A stretch of DNA of 64,000 bases from an uncultured Clostridia bacterium (GCA_928721565.1 OV788638.1:372001-436000), one strand, 5' to 3'; counted from the stretch's first letter, positions 44,438 through 53,677 are shown. Numbers and translations are program-made. The notes: generated by a model from the sequence alone, not told the origin.

Positions 44438-45340
44438 CTAAGCTTCGACTGCCTTTTTGGCTAACGCATATGCATCAGCAAAAGTCTCTGCTCCGCCAAT
44501 AAAGCCGGCAGGGTGACAGAATGTTGCAGTATCTATGCCTGTCACCTTCTGAATGTCAGCATCACGAAGACCCTTCCACTCTTCTGGCACAGACTTTCTC
44601 TGTCCAAAGCTTCCTATTCCATCTGGCACACACTGCCAGTTGTAGCCACCTCTGTTAGATGGAAATACTACAAACTGGATTTCGTCAGCTTTAGGGCTTG
44701 TTGATGAGAAAATATACTCCTGCCAAGGAACAAACTGGTTAAGAACCATTATATGCTCTTCGGCTTTTTCTATTGCCTCTTCAACAATCTGCTCAGCTTT
44801 TGCCTTTGCAATTGTAGATGCTAGAGTATTGTCAAAGACAACCTCTGCAAGTTCCACTGCTTTTGCAAAAGCCTCATCAGAATCTTCGTTACTATCCCAA
44901 TTAGGATTAAATCCTGATATTACGGCAGAGAAACTCATTGCCTGAGCTGGGTAATCAGCTTTTGGCATGGTTCCATTATCACCAGCATCAATCCCCTGGA
45001 TAAGGTCTCTGTCTATCAGATCCCATACCAGCTCCGGATTGCAGGTGTTTGCTACAATTTGTGGTCCAAACTCTTTCCAAATTAGGCCACATGCAGCATA
45101 TGGAACTCCGTTTTCACGTGCTCCATTTCCACCTTTCTGGTGATGGTCAAAAGCCCCAAATCCAATGTCATATACAATGACATCTTCTTTCAGATCTTCT
45201 GGAACTCTAAAAGTTCTGCAGACTGTTATGTCTCCGAATACTTTCTCCAGAATTACTGTCGCCATAATTTCATCTGCATGGAATGTTCCTCCATGTGTGA
45301 TTGCTGTTGCTTCTGTGATGTTTTTTGTTATATTAATCAT
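44438..45340 (-). CDS. MYG1 family metal-dependent protein (UPF0160)
   Basis: 300 residues with the DHH-like MYG1 signatures: ITHGGTFHADEIMATVIL near the N-terminus (HxGxFHxDE), VYDIGFGAFDHHQKG (DHHQ) and YAACGLIWKEFG. Eukaryotic MYG1 is a 3'-5' RNA exonuclease; bacterial members are uncharacterised phosphohydrolase-like proteins. Codon use and G+C are higher than in most of the window, suggesting transfer. Single gene with GGAGGAAAAATAATG start context and its own terminator. Confidence 0.93.
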   Translation of the reverse strand: MINITKNITEATAITHGGTFHADEIMATVILEKVFGDITVCRTFRVPEDLKEDVIVYDIGFGAFDHHQKGGNGARENGVPYAACGLIWKEFGPQIVANTCNPELVWDLIDRDLIQGIDAGDNGTMPKADYPAQAMSFSAVISGFNPNWDSNEDSDEAFAKAVELAEVVFDNTLASTIAKAKAEQIVEEAIEKAEEHIMVLNQFVPWQEYIFSSTSPKADEIQFVVFPSNRGGYNWQCVPDGIGSFGQRKSVPEEWKGLRDADIQKVTGIDTATFCHPAGFIGGAETFADAYALAKKAVEA

Positions 45341-45449
45341 TATTTTTCCTCCTGCCTATCGGCTTTATTTTTTTTTTCAATGTACAAGTATCACTAATGT
45401 AAATTTTAACATATTTTACATAATATTGCAAGTATCATTGTATTTAATT

Positions 45450-46364
45450 TTACTTATGTTTATCATTAGCCGTACTAATATTATAATAGTTCTTAATTCC
45501 TTTTACTAGCTCACTTGTTGCTTTATTAACCATATTCTTTTTTAATGTAGCAATTCCCTCTTGCATTGATTCAATTTGTACATTTTCTATAATTTCAATA
45601 TCATTTATAATATCTGACAAGTTATCTGTTTCTGTAAATCCTATGCCTATTTCGTTTAATACCATTTGCTTTACAATTGCAGAACTAGATATTTCATATT
45701 TGGCCACTAACTCTAAATCATTCTTTTTGCAATACTCTATAAGTATTTTATTTCTTGCTGAAGTTGGTTTTGGTAAAATCAAATTATGTTTTGTAAGCTC
45801 TTTTACATTTTTTACAGGATGTTTTTTTATATAGTTTTTACTAGCAAAAAAGCTATAGTTAGATTCCTTTAGTGGCATAATTTCAATGTCTGCATACTTT
45901 TTGCCTAAATATGGTAAACTTAATGTAACTAAATCTAATTCTCCATTTGCTAATTTTTGCATCAACTCAGATGTTGAACCTGTAGTTATATATACTTCTA
46001 TATCTGGATATTTTTTTATAAAATCTAATACTGGATTAACTATTAATGAACTAATTAATGAGTTATTTCCCCCAATTCTTACTTTTCCTTTTTCTAATGT
46101 TATATATTTTGAAAATATATTTTCAGCATTATTCATTGTTTCTATACTGTTTTTTACATATTCATAAAGATTTTTTCCCTCTTCTGTTAACTCGACTCCT
46201 GTTTTATTTCTATAAAAAACTTTTCCACCTAATATTGTTTCTAGCTTTTGGATTGATTGCGTTACCGCTGATTGCGATATATACATACTTTCTGCTGCTT
46301 TTGATATATTTTTATATTTTACTACTTCACAAAAAACTCTATATAATTCTAAATCTACATTCAT
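45450..46364 (-). CDS. LysR-family transcriptional regulator
   Basis: 304 residues. N-terminal winged helix 1-60: MNVDLELYRVFCEVVKYKNI, SKAAESMYISQSAVTQSIQK and LETILGGKVFYRN. A periplasmic-binding-like effector domain covers 90-300. The target is unknown: the usual divergent partner is missing, as the upstream gene (46484) is in the same direction. The nearest metabolic gene downstream is the MYG1-family one. Confidence 0.94.
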   Translation of the reverse strand: MNVDLELYRVFCEVVKYKNISKAAESMYISQSAVTQSIQKLETILGGKVFYRNKTGVELTEEGKNLYEYVKNSIETMNNAENIFSKYITLEKGKVRIGGNNSLISSLIVNPVLDFIKKYPDIEVYITTGSTSELMQKLANGELDLVTLSLPYLGKKYADIEIMPLKESNYSFFASKNYIKKHPVKNVKELTKHNLILPKPTSARNKILIEYCKKNDLELVAKYEISSSAIVKQMVLNEIGIGFTETDNLSDIINDIEIIENVQIESMQEGIATLKKNMVNKATSELVKGIKNYYNISTANDKHK

Positions 46365-46483
46365 ATTATTTTTCCCTCCGAGTTTATTATATATTAATAA
46401 TTATAGTACTTCAAGCCCTATAACCAAAAACAAAGCCTAGAATATTTCTAGACTTTGTTTTTTATAGTACAATAATCCTTGTG

Positions 46484-46696
46484 CTATTTAGCTCTAAACC
46501 AACGTTTTAAGAAATTGTTTTTTTCGTGATATCTTCCTAAACATACTCCATGACAATAATTGCAACCGTTTTTTATATTATACTCCCGTTCAGCCATTCT
46601 CTTTGATCTAGCTTCAATTATCTCTTCGTTACAATAATCAATATTTCCTGCATGGTCGTCTATTTCTAATGCCACTCTATACTTTTTCTTTTTCAT
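46484..46696 (-). CDS. Small hypothetical protein with Cys pair, 70 aa
   Basis: MKKKKYRVALEIDDHAGN and onward. Contains GCNYCHGVCLGRYH, a CxxCxxxC cluster that may bind metal, and is basic overall. Ribosome site GAAAAGAAC is moderate. A hairpin with T-run (TCTAGA core, about 46436-46465) terminates it. Not recognised. Confidence 0.55.
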   Translation of the reverse strand: MKKKKYRVALEIDDHAGNIDYCNEEIIEARSKRMAEREYNIKNGCNYCHGVCLGRYHEKNNFLKRWFRAK

Positions 46697-46789
46697 GTTC
46701 TTTTCCTCTTTTCCGTTCTAGAGTTAAATAAGTTACAGCCATTATTATATCTCGTTTTACATAATTTGTCAACTATTTTTTTAACTTTT

Positions 46790-47938
46790 CTAATCAACAG
46801 ATTTCAATGCCTCAAGCATATCAACCACTTTCAATCTATTATTTACATAGTATTTCAAAACAAAAGTTACAAAAGCAATTACAATCGCTGGAACAACATA
46901 TGAAGTAATTGTAACTTTAGGGTCAAACATAACTTCTGCTGGTGGAACTGCAACCAATATATAAGTATGAAGCAATATTCCAATTATCCAACCTACAATT
47001 ACACCAATTATAGATAAGAAAATTGTTTCTTTATAAATATACATTGTAACTTCATTATCATAAAATCCTAATACTTTGATTGTACACAATTCTCTAATTC
47101 TTTCTGCAACATTTATATTTGTAAGATTGTATAAAATTACTACTGCAAGCATTGATGCAACTATAATTAATACAATCATTATTTGGTTAAGTGATTTTAC
47201 TATTGTATTTATTTGATTATATAATGTTGTGTTTTGCACAATTCCTTTAACTGCTGATAATTCCATAAATTTAGCTGCTTGACTATTAGTATTTTCTGTG
47301 CTTGAATCATTTAGCAATAATAATTTTGCATTTGATTCACAATCTTTTTGATAAATATTTTTATATTCTGTTGTATTCATAAATATAAAATGCCCTGCAT
47401 ACATTTCACATATTCCTGATACTTTTGCTGTTCTCTCTTTATTGCTACTATCTGTAAATGTAATTTCATCACCTTTAGAAACTTTTAATAATTTTGCAAG
47501 TCTTTCTGAAATTACTATTCCGTCATCTTGCAAATCTATTTTTTCTTGTGATTTTCTATCTGCAAGTGAAATATATTTATTAAAATCATCATCATTTTCT
47601 GGAATAATTAATTTTATACTTTGTGTGTCATTATTTTTTCCAGCGACTTTTGTTACTTCTTCATAATAAACTGATGAATAGCTTTTTATTTCTTCCGAAT
47701 TAAGTAAATTGTTGAATTCTGTTTTTGCTTCCTCATCTAAATCATCATTTTGAGCAACTATCATATCATATTTTATTATGTTCTCAAATTGCTTTTCATT
47801 TATTTTAGAAATTGAACCTTTTACACTAAATCCTGCAAATAAAATTGATGCTGCCCCTGCAACTCCGAATATTGTCATAAACATTCTGTTTTTATATCTG
47901 AATATATTTCTTGCAGTTACTTTTTGTGTAAATTTCAT
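46790..47938 (-). pseudogene. FtsX-like ABC permease, 5'-truncated
   Basis: 382 residues equal to the C-terminal third of large FtsX-type permeases: one helix at the start (FMTIFGVAGAASILFAGF), an extracytoplasmic domain, and three C-terminal helices (IMIVLIIVASMLAVVILYNL and two more). The frame is open upstream to about 47990 and reads KILLERITPIWKRMKFTQ, a segment that lies internally in full-length relatives of ~1,000 aa. The 5' half is gone and no ATPase gene is adjacent, so the ORF is a remnant. Confidence 0.75.
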
Positions 47939-48105
47939 CCTTTTCCAGATTGGTGTGATTCTTTCTAATAATATTTTTTTATCACTAATATAGATCTGTT
48001 CTTTTTAATATTTATTGACTCTTGCTTGTATTTATTGTATAATTAATATGTAAACTTTTTATTTTTTAAGAGACTTGTTCTCTTATCAACCAAAGGAGGA
48101 AAATT

Positions 48106-48837
48106 ATGTTACAATCTTTACAAAACACAGGAATTCAGGCTCGGTTAACATTAAATACCTATGATAAATATAATGCCTCAGTCTCTAAATTGGATTCTTC
48201 TTGGAAAGAATCTTTAAACAAAATAGACGAAACATTATTCTCTAATTTATCTATAGGAATAAGCGAACACTTTATTCCTACCCCTTATAATCAAAAAAAT
48301 TTTAAAAATATGATTTTTGATTATAGATCTTGTTTCATCAATAACCTATCCATTGGTGATCCAGCAATACCTTATAAGACTATTGCATCAGGCGGTACTA
48401 TTCCCTGTGCTATGGCAATGGTTTACGAATATTTTATTTTAGTTAATAAAAAAGATAAAATATTCCAAACTAGGGAAGAACTTTTGCTTCATATTAGTAA
48501 TACCTTAGTTTTAAATGGGTATCGGACACAGTATGCAGGAACATCTTGGATTTCACTTGATAAAATACTTGAATTAGTGTATGGAATACCTACAAAAATT
48601 CAAGCATCAATTTTTGATATGTGTCATTCAATTGCTTCTTGTAATCCCGTAATTGCCTTAGTGCCAACTTCTTGGTTACACGGCAATCCTCTACTATTGT
48701 CTAATGAGGCAATAATAGTTTGGGCAATAAAAAATGGTGAAGCAATGATTAGCACCACTTCTTCTGATACTCTTGAAAGAGTTAAGGTCACTACTCTTTT
48801 TAAGAATATAAAAAGATCATGGGCTTGTCAGATGTAA
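48106..48837 (+). CDS. C39-like papain-fold protein, possibly degenerate
   Basis: 243 residues after AAAGGAGGAAAATT, starting MLQSLQNTGIQARLTLNTY. The C-terminal 140 residues resemble peptidase C39-like domains: SGGTIPCAMAMVYEYF (usual GCGPTALAMVL; Cys present) and later CNPVIALVPTSW followed by SNEAIIVWAIKNGEAMI, where the usual GHF histidine seems replaced. No signal peptide. A perfect hairpin TAAGAGA / TCTCTTA (48067-48085) lies in the leader. It is convergent with the amidase gene. Function uncertain. Confidence 0.55.
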   Translation: MLQSLQNTGIQARLTLNTYDKYNASVSKLDSSWKESLNKIDETLFSNLSIGISEHFIPTPYNQKNFKNMIFDYRSCFINNLSIGDPAIPYKTIASGGTIPCAMAMVYEYFILVNKKDKIFQTREELLLHISNTLVLNGYRTQYAGTSWISLDKILELVYGIPTKIQASIFDMCHSIASCNPVIALVPTSWLHGNPLLLSNEAIIVWAIKNGEAMISTTSSDTLERVKVTTLFKNIKRSWACQM

Positions 48838-48844
48838 CATATGC

Positions 48845-48875
48845 AAAAGCTAGAAGGTATTTCCCTCTAGCTTTT
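48845..48875. terminator. Bidirectional terminator
   Basis: AAAAGCTAGA (48845-48854) pairs with TCTAGCTTTT (48866-48875). It lies between the convergent 48106 and amidase genes. Confidence 0.85.
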
Positions 48876-48877
48876 CC

Positions 48878-49603
48878 TTATTTTACTCCTGCAGTCCATT
48901 TACAAAATCCAATTTTATAATTGTTAGTTCCATTAACCGAATATCTAACCATTGCTCTATCTTTAAAGATTCCAAAGCAATCACATTTTTCTCGTGGATT
49001 TAAACTTCCAATTTTTTTAGTACAATCAGTATCTGCATAAACATTTTCGCTTGTACTTCCATTTTGATACGTTTTCACTGGCTCCTCACTCCCACTTTCT
49101 ATATTATTATCTATTGGTCTATCAACCATATAGGATTGAACCAAATTCAAGAAATTTTGCCAACCTTCACTTAAAGTTCTATGTGGACATCCTTTGGGCG
49201 GATAAAAGTCTTCGTGTTTTTTCACTTTATCAATTTCCCAATTATTTTGTTTTAATAAATATGCAGTATATTCTGCTGCAAGTTTTTGTGCCTCTTCAAA
49301 TCTTTCTCCTCCCGATTTTGAATAACATATCTCAAGTGCAATTCCCTTTCTATTTCCTTTTCCATTACTTCCATCTGTTGCATTCCAAGTGTTTCTGTTA
49401 AATGGTACACCTTGTACAACTCTATAATTATCAATTGCACAATGAAATGATACTTTGTTATTGTTTCCTATCATATATGATATTTCTGCCATTGCTGATG
49501 CGTCATTTGCAGTATTATGAATTATTATAAATTCCGGTGTCATTTGATGCGGACATTTTATTGAATATTTACTTTCTGGTACTAACATTTTAACTATTTC
49601 CAT
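48878..49603 (-). CDS. N-acetylmuramoyl-L-alanine amidase (phage-endolysin type)
   Basis: 241 residues. Amidase_2 domain about 10-155 with the zinc ligands His in FIIIHNTAND, His in VSFHCAIDN, and CPH in PPKGCPHRTLSEGW. The C-terminal ~70 residues (TSENVYADTDCTKKIGSLN and onward) form an SH3-like wall-binding domain. No signal peptide, which fits an endolysin or a protein released by lysis. Ribosome site GGGGAGG lies inside the end of the 49590-49724 ORF, overlapping by 14 bases. No holin or phage structural gene is adjacent. Confidence 0.92.
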   Translation of the reverse strand: MEIVKMLVPESKYSIKCPHQMTPEFIIIHNTANDASAMAEISYMIGNNNKVSFHCAIDNYRVVQGVPFNRNTWNATDGSNGKGNRKGIALEICYSKSGGERFEEAQKLAAEYTAYLLKQNNWEIDKVKKHEDFYPPKGCPHRTLSEGWQNFLNLVQSYMVDRPIDNNIESGSEEPVKTYQNGSTSENVYADTDCTKKIGSLNPREKCDCFGIFKDRAMVRYSVNGTNNYKIGFCKWTAGVK

Positions 49604-49724
49604 CTGTATCCTCCCCTATTCCATGCACATCATCTTCCGCAAATTCATTTCCTTCTAAATTTTTCTTATATAAATCTTCTGTAAATTGAACTTCTTCAAT
49701 TATTATATTGTCTTCCATTTGCAT
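49590..49724 (-). CDS. Small acidic protein, 44 aa, upstream of amidase
   Basis: Starts MQMEDNIIIEEVQFTEDL after AAGGAAGG and ends GEDTDGNS. Strongly acidic, no Cys, no membrane helix. The last 14 bases overlap the amidase start, and the amidase ribosome site is inside this ORF, so the two are translationally coupled. Function unknown. Confidence 0.5.
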   Translation of the reverse strand: MQMEDNIIIEEVQFTEDLYKKNLEGNEFAEDDVHGIGEDTDGNS

Positions 49725-49785
49725 CTTTCCTTCCTTTATTATTATATGCAGAACTTTTTTATGTGTTATTTTAAATTAATTATTT

Positions 49786-49976
49786 TCAAGAAGCCCTATA
49801 AATATAAACTTTGAATGAAGTGTCGAATGTGCATAAAGAAATTTTAGAAATTCTATGCAATTTTATGGAAAGAGTTCACGATAGTGGAAGGGTGCCATAA
49901 AATAAGTTAGAATTTCTTAAATTTCGTAATAAACCGAGACATGAAATGAAAAGTTTATATTTATAGGGCTTCTTGA
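49786..49976. repeat. 191-bp element with 27-bp perfect inverted ends (MITE-like)
   Basis: The left arm 49786-49812 (TCAAGAAGCCCTATAAATAT...) is the exact inverse of 49950-49976. Beyond them TAAATTAA sequences extend the symmetry imperfectly. Inside are further partial inverse pairs (AAATTTTAGAAATTCT and AGAATTTCTTAAATTT; TTTTATGG and CCATAAAA). No ORF. It fits a miniature inverted-repeat transposable element or a long structured RNA. I see no second copy in the window and no clear target-site duplication. Confidence 0.75.
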
Positions 49977-50006
49977 TATTTAATTTATAAAAAAATCTCA
50001 GCCGAC

Positions 50007-50522
50007 TTATTCATCTGCTGAGATTTTTTCTTTATTTAAAAATTTTACTTCTACATATAATTTGTTTGCAAATGATTGCACTACATTTTTTAATAAGTAT
50101 TGTTCTTCTGTCATTTTATCACATTTAGGAAATTCCTTTTTTGTAAATACATGTTTGATTGATACTTCTAAATTTGCACAAAATCTATTATATGCTTTTC
50201 CTACTTCATAGTTTTTAATTGTTAATGCAATTAATTTTTTTATATCACTTATGCTGTATACTTGTTTTAGTATACAGATTACTAATAAATATGCAATTTG
50301 TGCTCTATTATATTTCTTTTTTTCTGGTGCTGGCATTACTCCTTGTTTTACATAGTTGTTTATCATTGTTTTTGTTATTACTTTGTCTTCTTTGTTTATA
50401 GAATATGCGCCTAAATATCTTTCTATATAATTTACTACTTGATCTAGATATAAGTCTATGTCTGGTAATTCATTCCATCTTGGCATATGAAATTTTAGTA
50501 TTGCTTCTATTTGTTCTTCCAT
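50007..50522 (-). CDS. DUF1836 domain protein
   Basis: 171 residues. DUF1836 proteins have an N-terminal segment like MPRWNELPDIDLYLDQVVNY and ITKTMINNYVKQGVMPAPEK, the latter resembling a MerR-like helix-turn-helix, followed by NRAQIAYLLVICILKQV. A DNA-binding role is likely but unproven. Single gene; the terminator (AAAAATCTCAGC 49991-50002 with GCTGAGATTTTT 50017-50028) overlaps its last codons. Confidence 0.85.
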   Translation of the reverse strand: MEEQIEAILKFHMPRWNELPDIDLYLDQVVNYIERYLGAYSINKEDKVITKTMINNYVKQGVMPAPEKKKYNRAQIAYLLVICILKQVYSISDIKKLIALTIKNYEVGKAYNRFCANLEVSIKHVFTKKEFPKCDKMTEEQYLLKNVVQSFANKLYVEVKFLNKEKISADE

Positions 50523-50745
50523 TCTTACACTTCCTTTGTGTTACATTTTAACAGATTTAGAGTCTTTTTTCAAGTTTTTATATAACTTTATTCCGTTAGA
50601 TTATCCAAAGTTAAAACATTTTTTAGAATCATTTTTTTCAAACATATTTTTGTATTGTTAATAAAATTATCTTGATTTTATTGGCAAAATATAGTAGAAT
50701 TAAACTATCCTTTTCAGAGGAAATCCGAAGAAAGGAGGACATCAA

Positions 50746-50880
50746 ATGAATCACTGTGATTTGATTTTGAATCTTGTTGATAAGTACATAGCAGAAAAAG
50801 AAAAAAACATTATATTACAACAACAACTTCATCAACAGATTCAAGATAAAAAACAAGTTAAGACTAATAACAAACAATAA
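50746..50880 (+). CDS. Small hypothetical protein, 44 aa
   Basis: Starts MNHCDLILNLVDKYIAEK after AAAGGAGGACATCAA, an excellent ribosome site. Gln/Lys-rich C-terminal half, likely helical. Preceded by TTGATT-17-TAGAAT and followed by a strong terminator, so it is a complete small transcription unit. Function unknown. Confidence 0.6.
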   Translation: MNHCDLILNLVDKYIAEKEKNIILQQQLHQQIQDKKQVKTNNKQ

Positions 50881-50889
50881 TTAGTCGTT

Positions 50890-50921
50890 AGAGTAGGTCT
50901 CGCAGCCTACTCTATTTTTTT
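50890..50921 (+). terminator. Terminator of the 50746 gene
   Basis: AGAGTAGG (50890-50897) pairs with CCTACTCT (50906-50913), then ATTTTTTT. Confidence 0.9.
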
Positions 50922-50998
50922 ATATAAAAACTAATTTTAAAGTTCATAATAATCTCAATATTTTTTCTGTGTATTTGTTATTTTTATATAATAAAAAA

Positions 50999-51024
50999 GT
51001 ATGTGTACTCGCAGATACACATAC
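50999..51024 (-). terminator. Terminator downstream of the metal ATPase
   Basis: GTATGTGTA / TACACATAC stem with loop CTCGCAGA, followed on the minus strand by TTTTTT. A second hairpin, AACTTGTT / AACAAGTT (51031-51058), precedes it. Confidence 0.75.
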
Positions 51025-51156
51025 CACACCAACTTGTTCACTGTGATTATAACAAGTTCATTTATTTTGTATATCAATAATAACACATTATTTTATATTT
51101 GTCAAATTTTCACTCTCAAAAACTTACTCATAATTTTATTTATAAAAAATCTTCAA

Positions 51157-53223
51157 TTATTTCAAAATTCTTAATGTGTTAAATATTGTTAAAATTGTAA
51201 CACCAACATCTGCAAAAACTGCTTGCCACATACCACTAAGACCAATTGTGCTAAGGAACAATATTAAAACTTTCACTGTAATTGCAAATACTAAGTTTTG
51301 TCTTATAATTCCGCAAGTCTTTTTAGAAATTTTTATAGCATCTAAAATTTTTGAAACATTGTCTGTCATTATAACTACATCAGATGCTTCTATTGCTGAT
51401 TCTGAACCAACTCCACCCATTGAAATTCCTACATCTGCTCTTGCCAAAACTGGTGAATCGTTTATTCCATCTCCAACAAATGCAACTTTAGCTTTTTCAT
51501 CCTTTTTATTTATAATTTCCTCAAATGCATTATATTTATCTTGTGGTAACATTTCAGATTTTATATTTTGTATTCCAATCTCTTTTCCTGTCTTTTCTGC
51601 TATTTGTTTGTTATCTCCTGTAAACATATTTGTCTTAATTCCTAATGCTTTTAGTTCTTTTATTGTTTCAACTACACCATCTTTTACTGTGTCTCCTAAG
51701 TAGATTATTCCAGCTAATTTATCATTTATTTTTACATATATTTTTGTTGCACCTTCTTCGTTTGCATCATTTGCTTCAACTAGAGCTGAATTTCCTACTA
51801 ATACTGTTTCTCCATTATATTGATAGCTTAAGCCTTTTCCTGCACTTTCTTTAAATTCTTGAACTTCTGCTATCTCTTCTTTATTAGCGTTCATAATTGA
51901 TTTTGCAATTGGATGGTTTGAGTATTTTTCTCCCATTGCTGCATATCTTAGTACTTCTTGTTCAGTATAATTTTCGAATGTATCTATTTTTGTTATTTCA
52001 AATTCACCTTTTGTAAGTGTTCCTGTTTTGTCAAATACAATTTCTTTTATGTCTTTTATTGCATCTATGTAGTCACTTCCTTTAATAAGAATTCCTTCTT
52101 TTGAGGATTTCCCTATTCCTGAAAAATAGCTAAGTGGTACTGATATTGCAATTGAACATGGACATGAAATTACTAAAAATATCAATGCTCTATAAATACT
52201 TCCATTGTTTCCTGTGTACGGAATGTCTGTAAATAGTGGTAAAAATATTGCTACAATTCCTGCTAAACCTATTACTATTGGTGTATAAATTGATGAAGCT
52301 TTATTTACAAATGTTTCTGTTTTAGCCTTTTTATCTGTTGCATTTTCTACTAGATCTAGAATTCTGCTTACTGTTGAATTTTTATATTCTTCTGTAACTT
52401 TTACTTCTATCATTCCATCTACAACAATACTTCCTGATAATACATTTTTATTCTCAGAAACTTGTGTTAATTTGCTTTCTCCTGTTAGAGACGCTGTATT
52501 CAAATCTGCTGTTCCCTTTGTTACAATTCCATCTAATGGAACTTTTTCTCCTTCTTTAACTAATATTGTATCACCTATTTTTACTTCTTCTGGTGAAACT
52601 TTTTTGATATCATTTTTTGTTTTTAAATTTGCATATTCTGGCTTGATATCCATCAAATCTTTAATAGATTTTCTGCTTTTGCTAATTGATTTTTCTTCAA
52701 GTATTTTTCCTATTTCGTATAAAATAATTACCATTAATCCTTCCATATGTTCACCAACTAGATAAGCTCCAACACATGAAACTGTGATTAAAAAGTTTTC
52801 GTTTATTTTTTTACTTGCAAATAACATTTTAAATGCATTCTTTGTTGTTCTAAATAACAAAATTGCATAACCTAAAACGATAAATATTGTACTAACTGTA
52901 TCAGATAATTTAGCATATAAACCAATTCCTGCAACCAATATTCCTATTACTAATCTTGCAATTTGAGCACCTGTTTTAGACTCTTTTTTATTTTCGATTT
53001 CTTTCATCTTATCTGCAGAAATCATTTCAACATCTGGCTCTTGCTCTTTTACAGCTTTTCTAACTTCTTCAACACTAACTGTATCAGTTTCATATGTTAA
53101 TTTTAATTTTGCAAAATTTACATTAACATTGTGTAGGTCTGGATTTTTAGCTAACTTTTCTTGTATCTCGTTTGCACATGCTGCACAATCTAAATCTTTT
53201 AATATAAATTCATATTTTTTCAT
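51157..53223 (-). CDS. Zn2+/Cd2+/Pb2+-type P1B ATPase
   Basis: A heavy-metal export pump of 688 residues from the ATG at 53223 (AAAAAAGGAGGAAGC ahead; the longer in-frame start lacks one). N-terminal metal-binding domain with DLDCAACANEI (CxxC), actuator TGES, transmembrane metal site CPC in VISCPCSIAISVPL, DKTGTLTKGEF, the HP-locus SNHPIAKSI, and GDGINDSPVL. CPC with the CadA/ZntA-like pattern indicates Zn/Cd/Pb rather than Cu. The adjacent ArsR/SmtB regulator with its operator supports metal-induced expression. Confidence 0.94.
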   Translation of the reverse strand: MKKYEFILKDLDCAACANEIQEKLAKNPDLHNVNVNFAKLKLTYETDTVSVEEVRKAVKEQEPDVEMISADKMKEIENKKESKTGAQIARLVIGILVAGIGLYAKLSDTVSTIFIVLGYAILLFRTTKNAFKMLFASKKINENFLITVSCVGAYLVGEHMEGLMVIILYEIGKILEEKSISKSRKSIKDLMDIKPEYANLKTKNDIKKVSPEEVKIGDTILVKEGEKVPLDGIVTKGTADLNTASLTGESKLTQVSENKNVLSGSIVVDGMIEVKVTEEYKNSTVSRILDLVENATDKKAKTETFVNKASSIYTPIVIGLAGIVAIFLPLFTDIPYTGNNGSIYRALIFLVISCPCSIAISVPLSYFSGIGKSSKEGILIKGSDYIDAIKDIKEIVFDKTGTLTKGEFEITKIDTFENYTEQEVLRYAAMGEKYSNHPIAKSIMNANKEEIAEVQEFKESAGKGLSYQYNGETVLVGNSALVEANDANEEGATKIYVKINDKLAGIIYLGDTVKDGVVETIKELKALGIKTNMFTGDNKQIAEKTGKEIGIQNIKSEMLPQDKYNAFEEIINKKDEKAKVAFVGDGINDSPVLARADVGISMGGVGSESAIEASDVVIMTDNVSKILDAIKISKKTCGIIRQNLVFAITVKVLILFLSTIGLSGMWQAVFADVGVTILTIFNTLRILK

Positions 53224-53297
53224 ATGCTTCCTCCTTTTTTGCACATTTGCGCATTTGGGACCGGTTCTGTTTTGTCCCAAGAATGGTACTTTTTTGC

Positions 53298-53648
53298 TCA
53301 CTTATGCTCGTATCCTTCTTCTATGTGTCGTTTAGCCATTTCATACATTTCTGAAATATGTTCATCATCTAATGAATAATACACTATTTTGCCTTCTTTT
53401 CTAAATTTAACTAATTTGGCTTGTTTTAATACTCTTAGTTGATGTGATATTGCTGATTGTGTTGAATTTGTTATTTCTGCTATATCTCCTACACATAGTT
53501 CTGCTTCTAGTAATGCACTTATTATTTTCATTCTTGTTGTGTCTCCAAATACTTTAAATACTTCTGCTATGTCAAATAGTAAGTCATCACTTGGCATTAT
53601 CTTTTTTATTTTTTTTACCTTTTCTATATCTACTATTCCGTCTTCCAT
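53298..53648 (-). CDS. ArsR/SmtB-family metal-sensing repressor (CadC/CzrA type)
   Basis: 116 residues from the ATG at 53648 (AAGGAGGAAAG ahead). Winged helix: DTTRMKIISALLEAELCVGD, then AEITNSTQSAISHQLRVLKQ. ELCVGD replaces the ELCVCD of the alpha3 CadC site, so that site keeps one Cys. The C-terminal helix has DEHISEMYEMAKRHIEEGYEH, with the Asp/His residues of the alpha5 zinc site. It precedes the ATPase gene on the same strand and should repress both from the operator at 53678-53699. Confidence 0.93.
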   Translation of the reverse strand: MEDGIVDIEKVKKIKKIMPSDDLLFDIAEVFKVFGDTTRMKIISALLEAELCVGDIAEITNSTQSAISHQLRVLKQAKLVKFRKEGKIVYYSLDDEHISEMYEMAKRHIEEGYEHK

Positions 53649-53677
53649 CTTTCCTCCTTGTTTAGCTCTTTTGTTTT

